Below, piece by piece: positions 58,154 through 64,000 of a DNA stretch of 64,000 nt (the first letter of the stretch is position 1; every line of letters starts with the position of its first letter). The stretch comes from Hyperoodon ampullatus (lineage: Eukaryota; Chordata; Mammalia; Artiodactyla; Ziphiidae). The DNA lies in contig OX457074.1 of assembly GCA_949752795.1 (NCBI GenBank), positions 682,001 to 746,000 on the forward strand, written 5' to 3'. Position numbers and translations under genes: made by a program. The notes beneath the pieces are model-generated. The model had not been told where the DNA came from, did no database searches, and saw nothing but the letters and a program-made list of their open reading frames with translations.

Positions 58154-59091
58154 ACAGTGTCAGGCCCTCGATTAGAACGAGCGTCAGAGCCCTTTTTATG
58201 TATAATCGCAGGGACACAGTTAGGAGGAGAGTCACACCCTTAGTTAGGGACACTGTCAGGGCCGTAGTGAGGGACAGTATCACAGCCTGAGTTAGTAGAA
58301 GTGTCAAGGCCTGAGTTAAGGACAGTGTCAGGGCAAGGCCTAGGAGTAGCATAAGGGCCTTTGTAGGATAAGCATAAGAGGCTGGGGCTCGGACTGGGGT
58401 TGGGGCTGGGGCTAGGTTTAGGGCTAGGCCCTTAGTTAGGAATAGGGTCAAGGCCTTACTTAATGACACTGTCAGGGCAAGGCCTAGGAGGAGGATAAGG
58501 GCCTCTATAGGATCAGCATCAGGGGCTGGGGCTGCGGCTGCGGCTGGACCTGGGGCCTTAGTTAGAAATAGTGTCAAGGCCTTAGTTACCACATTGTCAG
58601 GGGAAGCCCTAGGAGGATCATAAGGGCCTCTATAGGATCAGCATCAGGGGCTAGGGCTGAAGCTGGGGCTGGGCCTGGGGCTGGGGCTAGGGCTGGGACT
58701 GCGGCTGCGGCTGGGGCTAGGGGTCGGGCTAGGGCTGGGCCTTAGTTAGGAATAGTGTCAAGGCCTTAGTTAGCGTCACTGTCAGGGCCTTAGTTAGGTT
58801 TAGCAACAGAGCTTTCGTTAGGTATAATGACAGGGCCTGAGTTAGTAGTAGTGTCAGGGCCTTAGTGAGGGACACTCTCTGGGCCTCGGTTAGGACGAGC
58901 GTCAGAGCTTTTTTTATGTATAATGGCAGGGCCAGAGTTAGGAGGACATTCAGTCCCTTATTCAGGGACACTATCAGGGCCTTAGGGACAGTATCACGGC
59001 CTGAGTTAGTAGTAGTGTCAAGGCCTGAGTTAAGGACAGTGTCACGGCAAGGCCTAGGAGGAGCATAAGGGTCTCTGTAGGATCAGCATCA

Positions 59092-59335
59092 GGGGCTGGG
59101 GTTGGGCCTGGGGCTGGGGCTGGGGCTGGGGCTGGGGCCGGGGCTAGGGCTGGGGCTGGGGCTGGGGCTAGGGCTGGGGCTGGGGCTGGAGCTGAGGCTG
59201 AGGCTAAGGCTAGGGCTGTGTCTGGGGCTGGGGCTAGGGCTGGGGCTGGGACTGGGGCTAGGGCTGGGGCTGGGACTGGGGCTAGGGCTGGGGCTAGGGC
59301 TGGGGCTGGGCCTGGGGCTAGGTTTAGGGCTAGGC
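59092..59335 (+). repeat. Hexamer array, 244 bp (X3)
   Basis: Its block structure (two GGGACTGGGG blocks) agrees with 7,489-7,732 in copy 1, not with the positional counterparts in X1 and X2. Confidence 0.85.
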
Positions 59336-61977
59336 CCTTAGTTAGGAATAGGGTCAAGGCCTTAATTAAGGACAGTGTCAGGGCAAGGCCTAGGAGGAGC
59401 ATAAAGGCCTCTATAGGATCAGCATCAGGGGCTGGGGCTCGGGCTAGGGGTGGGGTTGGGGCTAGGGCTGGGACTGTGGCTGCCACTGGGGCTAGGGCTG
59501 GGGCTAGGGCTGGGGCTGGGGCTGGGGCTTGGGCTAGGGCTGGAGCTGGGGCTAGGGGTCGGGCTAGGGCTGGGGCCTTAGTTAGCAATAGTATCAAGGC
59601 CTTAGTTAGTGTCACTGTCAGGGCCTTAGTTAGGTTTAGCATCAGAGCTTTCGTTAGGTATAATGACAGGGCCTAAGTTAGTAGTAGTGTCAAGGCCTGA
59701 GTTAAGGACAGTGTGAGGGCAAGGCCTAGGAGGAGCATAAGGGCCTCTGTAGGATCAGCATCAGGGGCTGGGGTTGGCCCTGCGGCTGGGGCTAGTACTG
59801 GGGCTGAGGCTGGGGCTACGGCTAGGGCTGAACCTGAGGATAGGGCTCGGGCTGGGGCTGGGGCTAGGGCTAGGGCTAGGGCTCAGCCCTTAGTTAGGAA
59901 TAGTGTCAAGGCCTTAGTTAGGGTCACTGTCAGGGCCATAGTTAGGGTTAGCATCAGAGCCTTCGTTAGGTATAATGTGGCCCTGAGTTACAATTAGTGT
60001 CAGGGCCTTAGTGAGGGACAGTGTCAGGCCCTCGATTAGGACGAGCGTCAGAGCCTTTTTTATGTATAATGGCAGGGACACAGTTAGGAGGAGAGTCAGA
60101 CCCTTAGTTAGGGACACTGTCAGGGCCGTAGTTAGGGACAGTATCACGGCCTCAGTTAGTCGTAGTGTCAAGGCCTGAGTTAAGGACAGTGTCAGGGCAA
60201 GGCCTAGGAGTAGCATAAGGGCCTTTGTAGGATAAGCACCAAAGGCTGGGGCTCGGGCTGGGGATGGGGCTGGGGCTGGGACTGGGCCTAGGGCTGGGGC
60301 TGGGGCTGGGGCTGGGGCTAGTGCTAGGGCTAGGCCCTTAGTTAGGAATACTGTCAAGGCCTTAGTTAGTATCACTGTCAGGGCCTTATTTCGGGTTAGC
60401 ATCAGAGCTTTCGTCAGGTATAATGACAGGGCCTGAGTTAGAAATAGTGTTAGGGCCTTAGTGAGGGACAGTCTCAGGGCCTCGGTTAGGACGAGCTTCA
60501 GAGCTTTTTTTATGTATAATGGCAGGGCCAGAGTTAGGAGGACATGCAGTCCCTTATACAGGGACACTGTCAGGGCCTTAGTTAGGGACAGTATCACGGC
60601 CTGAGTTAGTAGTAGTGTCAAGGCCTGAGTTGAGGACAGTGTCAGGGCAAGGCCTAGGAGGAGCATAAGGGCCTCTGTAGGATCAGCATCAGGGGCTGGG
60701 GTTGGGCCTTGGGCTGGGGCTAGGACTGGGGCTGTGGCTGGGGTTAGGGCTAGGGCTCGGCCCTTAGTTAGGAATAGTGTCAAGGCCTTAGTTAGGGTCA
60801 CTGTCAGGGCCATAGTTAGGGTTGGCATCAGAGCCTTCGTTAGGTATAATGTGGCCCTGAGTTACAATTAGTGTCAGGGCCTTAGTGAGGGACAGTGTCA
60901 GGCCCTCGATTAGGACGAGCGTCAGAGCCTTTTTTATGTATAATGGCAGGGTCACAGTTAGGAGGAGAGTCAGGCCCTTAGTTAGGGACACTGTCAGGGC
61001 CGTAGTGAGGGACAGTATCACGGCCTGAGTTAGTAGTAGTGTCAAGGCCTGAGTTAAGGACAGTGTCAGGGCAAGGCCTAGGAGTAGCATAAGGGCCTTT
61101 GTAGGATAAGCATCAGAGGCTGGGGCTCGGGCTGGGATTGGGGCTGGGGCTGCGGCTGGGGCTGGGCCTGGGCCTGGAGCTAGGGCTGGGGCTCGGGCTA
61201 GGCCCTTAGTTAGGAATACTGTCAAGGCTTTAGTTAGTATCACTGTCAGGGCCTTATTTCGGGTTAGCATCAGAGCTTTCGTCAGGTATAATGACAGGGC
61301 CTGAGTTAGAAGTAGTGTCATGGCCTTAGTGAGGGAGTCTCAGGGCCTCAGTTAGGACGAGCTTCAGAGCTTTTTTTATGTATAATGGCAGGGCCACAGT
61401 TAGGAGGACATTCATTCCCTTATACAGGGACAATGTCAGGGCCTTAGGGACAGTATCACGGCCTGATTTAGTAGTAGTGTCAAGGCCTGAGTTGAGGACA
61501 GTGTCAGGGCAAGGCCTAGGAGGAGCATAAGGGCCTCTGTAGGATCAGCATCAGGTGCTGGGGTTGGGCCTTGGGCTGGGGCTAGGACTGGGGCTGTGGC
61601 TGGGGCTAGGGGTTGGGCTACGGCTGGGGCCTTAGTTAGGAATAGTGTCAAGGCCTTAGTGTCACTGTCAGGGCCTTAGTTAGGGTTAGCATCAGAGCTT
61701 TCGTTAGGTATAATAACAGGGCCTGAGTTAGAAGTAGTGTCAGGGCCTTAGTGAGGGACAGTCTCAGGGCCTCAGTTAGGACGACCGTCAGAGCTTTTTA
61801 TATGTATAATGGCAGGGCCAGAGTTAGGAGGACATTCAGTCCCTTATTCAGGGACACTGTCAGGGCCTTAGGGACAGTATCACGGCCTGAGTTAGTAGTA
61901 GTGTCAAGGCCTGAGTTAAGGACAGTGTCAGGGCAAGGCCTAGGAGGAGCATAAGGGTCTCTGTAGGATCAGCATCA

Positions 61978-62226
61978 GGGGCTGGGGTTGGGCCTGGGGC
62001 TGGGGCTGGGGCTGGGGCTGGGGCTGGGGCCAGGGCTAGGGCTGGGGCTGGGGCTGGGGCTAGGGCTGGGGCTGGGGCTGGAGCTGAGGCTGAGGCTAAG
62101 GCTAGGGCTGTGTCTGGGGCTAGGGCTAGGGCTGGGGCTGGGGCTGGGGCTAGGGCTGGGGCTGGGACTAGGGATAGGGCTGGGGCTAGGGCTGGGGCTG
62201 GGCCTGGGGCTAGGTTTAGGGCTAGG
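61978..62226 (+). repeat. Hexamer array, 249 bp (X3)
   Basis: This array is like 10,381-10,628 and 24,561-24,808 and lacks the 138-bp internal duplication found in X1 and X2. One GGGACTGGGG is replaced by GGGGCTGGGG near 62,145. Confidence 0.85.
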
Positions 62227-64000
62227 CCCTTAGTTAGGAATAGGGTCAAGGCCTTACTTAAGGACAGTGTCAGGGCAAGGCCTAGGAGGAGCATAAAGGC
62301 CTCTATAGGATCAGCATCAGGGGCTGGGGCTGAGGCTGGGGCTGGACCTGGGGCCTTAGTTAGAAATAGTGTCAAGGCCTTAGTTACCACATTGTCAGGG
62401 GAAGGCCTAGGAGGATCGTAAGGGCCTCTATAGGATCAGCATCAGGGGCTGGGGCTGGGGCTGGGGTTCGGGCTAGGGCTGGGACTGCGGCTGCGGCTGG
62501 GGCTAGGGCTGGGGCCTTAGTTACGAATAGTGTCAAGGCCTTAGTTAGAGTCACTGTCAGGGCCTTAGTTAGGTTTAGCATCAGAGCTTTCGTTAGGTAT
62601 AATGACAGGGCCTGAGTTAGAAGTAGTGTCAGGGCCTGAGTTAAGGACAGTGTCAGGGCAAGGCCTAGGAGGAGCATAAAGGCCTCTATAGGATCAGCAT
62701 CAGGGGCTGGGGCTGCGGCTGGGGCTGGACCTGGGGCCTTAGTTAGAAATAGTGTCAAGGCCTTAGTTACCACATTGTCAGGCGAACGCCTAGAAGGATC
62801 ATAAGGGCCTCTATAGGATCAGCATCAGGGGCTGGGGCTTGGGCTGGGGGTGGGGTTGGGGCTAGGGCTGGGACTGCGGCTGCCGCTGGGGCTAGGGCTG
62901 GGGCTGGGGCTGGGGCTTGGGCTAGGGCTGGAGCTGGGGCTAGGGGTCGGGCTAGGGCTGGGGCCTTAGTTAGCAATAGTATCAAGGCCTTAGTTAGTGT
63001 CACTGTCAGGGCCTTAGTTAGGTTTAGCATCAGAGCTTTCGTTAGGTATAATGACAGGGCCTAAGTTAGTAGTAGTGTCAAGGACTGAGTTAAGGACAGT
63101 GTGAGGGCAAGGCCTAGGAGGAGCATAAGGGCCTCTGTAGGATCAGCATCAGGGGCTGGGGTTGGGCCTGTGGCTGGGGCTAGTACGGGGGCTGAGGCTG
63201 TGGCTAGGGCTAGGGCTGAGCCTGAGGCTAGGGCTCGGGGTGGGGCTGGGGCTAGGGCTGGGGCTCGGCCCTTAGTTAGGAATAGTGTCAAGGCCTTAGT
63301 TAGGGTCACTGTCAGAGCCATAGTTAGGGTTAGCATCAGAGCCTTCGTTAGGTATAATGTGGCCCTGAGTTAGAAGTAGTGTCAGGGCCTTAGTGAGGGA
63401 CACTCTCTGGGCCTCGATTAGGACGAGCGTCAGAGCCTTTTTTATGTATAATGGCAGGGCCACAGTTAGGAGGACATTCATTCCCTTATACAGGGACACT
63501 GTCAGGGCCTTAGTTAGGGACAGTATCACGGCCTCAGTTAGTAGTAGTGTCAAGGCCTGAGTTGAGGACAGTGTCAGGGCAAGGCCTAGGAGGAGCATAA
63601 GGGCCTCTGTAGGATCAGCATCAGGTGCTGGGGTTGGGCCTTGGGCTGGGGCTAGGACTGGGGCTGGGGCTGGGGCTAGGGCTAGGGCTGGGCCTTGGGC
63701 TAGGGCTGGAGCTGGGGCTAGGGGTCGGGCTACGGCTGGGGCCTTAGTTAGGAATAGTGTGAAGGCCTTAGTTAGGGTCACTGTCAGGGCCATAGTTAGG
63801 GTTGGCATCAGAGCCTTCGTTAGGTATAATGTGGCCCTGAGTTAGAAGTAGTGTCAGGGCCTTAGTGAGGGACAGTGTCAGGCCCTCGATTAGGACGAGC
63901 GTCAGAGCCTTTTTTATGTATAATGGCAGGGCCAGAGTTAGGAGGAGAGTCAGGCCCTTAGTTAGGGACACTGTCAGGGCCGTAGTGAGGGACAGTATCA

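Larger units (their letters stand above)
1..64000 (+). repeat. Hierarchical 24-bp / 6-bp satellite array filling the whole window
   Basis: The entire window is tandem repeat in one orientation, with the G-rich strand on plus and no inverted copies seen. Diverged 24-bp monomers follow a pattern of four hexamers: TCAGGG, CCTTAG, TTAGGG, then ACAGTG or ACACTG. Groups of about 15 monomers alternate with arrays of pure hexamers, mainly GGGGCT and AGGGCT. No unique sequence, gene, RNA gene or transposon was found between repeats. By extrapolation from 36 hexamer arrays counted in the first 13.6 kb, the window holds roughly 150 alternations. The TTAGGG and CTAGGG hexamers suggest a telomere-variant origin and perhaps a subtelomeric site, which is inference. 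Many reading frames are open through the repeats, but none looks like a gene. Confidence 0.97.
51341..64000 (+). repeat. Beta higher-order unit X3, expanded and cut by the window end
   Basis: This unit follows X2 at offset 12,310 to 54,120, repeats 50,087-54,120 as 54,121-58,153, then resumes the X-unit order at offset 16,343 (12,310 + 4,033). At 61,845 the TATTCAGGG start of a 2.9-kb sub-unit is reached, and the window ends inside it. Between 58,154 and about 62,200 its diagnostic variants agree with copies 1 and 2 rather than with X1 and X2. After about 62,384 they agree with X1 and X2. Confidence 0.8.

Noticed and set aside
1..64000. CRISPR array
   Set aside because: Repeats are directly adjacent with no unique spacers. 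The alternating hexamer arrays are themselves repetitive, and no cas genes are present.
1..64000. Genuine telomere tract
   Set aside because: TTAGGG occurs only as isolated units or GGGTTAGGG-length pieces. There is no run of perfect telomeric repeats.
1..64000. Transposable elements, rRNA or tRNA genes embedded in the array
   Set aside because: No stretch departs from the 24-mer or hexamer pattern by more than a few bases. There are no terminal repeats, target-site duplications, polyA tails, tRNA-like folds or rRNA-like segments.
1..64000. Bacterial or phage origin
   Set aside because: 64 kb without a credible gene, made of nested satellite repeats, does not fit a prokaryotic or phage genome.

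Overview
This window holds no recognisable gene. From base 1 to base 64,000 it is one continuous, head-to-tail, G-rich tandem-repeat (satellite) array in a single orientation. The absence of genes, the nested repeat organisation and the TTAGGG-like hexamers point to a eukaryotic chromosome, most likely subtelomeric or heterochromatic DNA of an animal with TTAGGG-type telomeres. The species cannot be told from the sequence, and the subtelomeric placement is inference.

There are four levels of repetition. (1) The basic monomer is 24 bp, about four hexamers (TCAGGG, CCTTAG, TTAGGG, then ACAGTG or ACACTG). (2) Diverged 24-mers occur in a fixed order of about 15 variants. This cassette is about 360 bp and ends in a 23-bp monomer. 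(3) Each cassette is separated from the next by a block of pure hexamers (GGGGCT, AGGGCT, and rarer GAGGCT, GGACTG, GGCCTG) of about 35 to 390 bp. (4) Runs of cassettes are themselves duplicated in blocks of about 1.0, 2.9, 4.0, 8.7 and 12.3 to 14.2 kb. The copies look nearly identical wherever I compared them by eye.

Layout: 1-2,460 is family alpha (older, more divergent cassettes). 2,461-11,485 is family beta, copy 1. 11,486-15,280 is alpha again, with an internal duplication at 1,438-bp spacing. 15,281-25,430 is beta copy 2. 25,431-26,781 is a recombinant beta piece carrying a deletion of about 1 kb. From 26,782 there are three successive beta units of about 12.3 kb: 26,782-39,030, 39,031-51,340, and 51,341 to the window end. 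Each of the first two contains a tandem pair of 2.9-kb sub-units. The third carries a 4,034/4,033-bp tandem duplication (50,087-54,120 and 54,121-58,153, starting just inside the second unit).

Open reading frames are abundant on both strands, the longest about 419 codons. They arise because 24 and 6 are both multiples of three and the repeats lack stops in several frames. They overlap one another in opposite directions, translate to 8-residue and 2-residue periodic peptides, and are broken wherever a monomer has a non-multiple-of-three indel. I therefore call no CDS. The main interest is the architecture: a telomere-like hexamer/24-mer satellite that keeps hexamer register through the G-rich arrays, with legible unequal-crossover junctions and gene-conversion patches.
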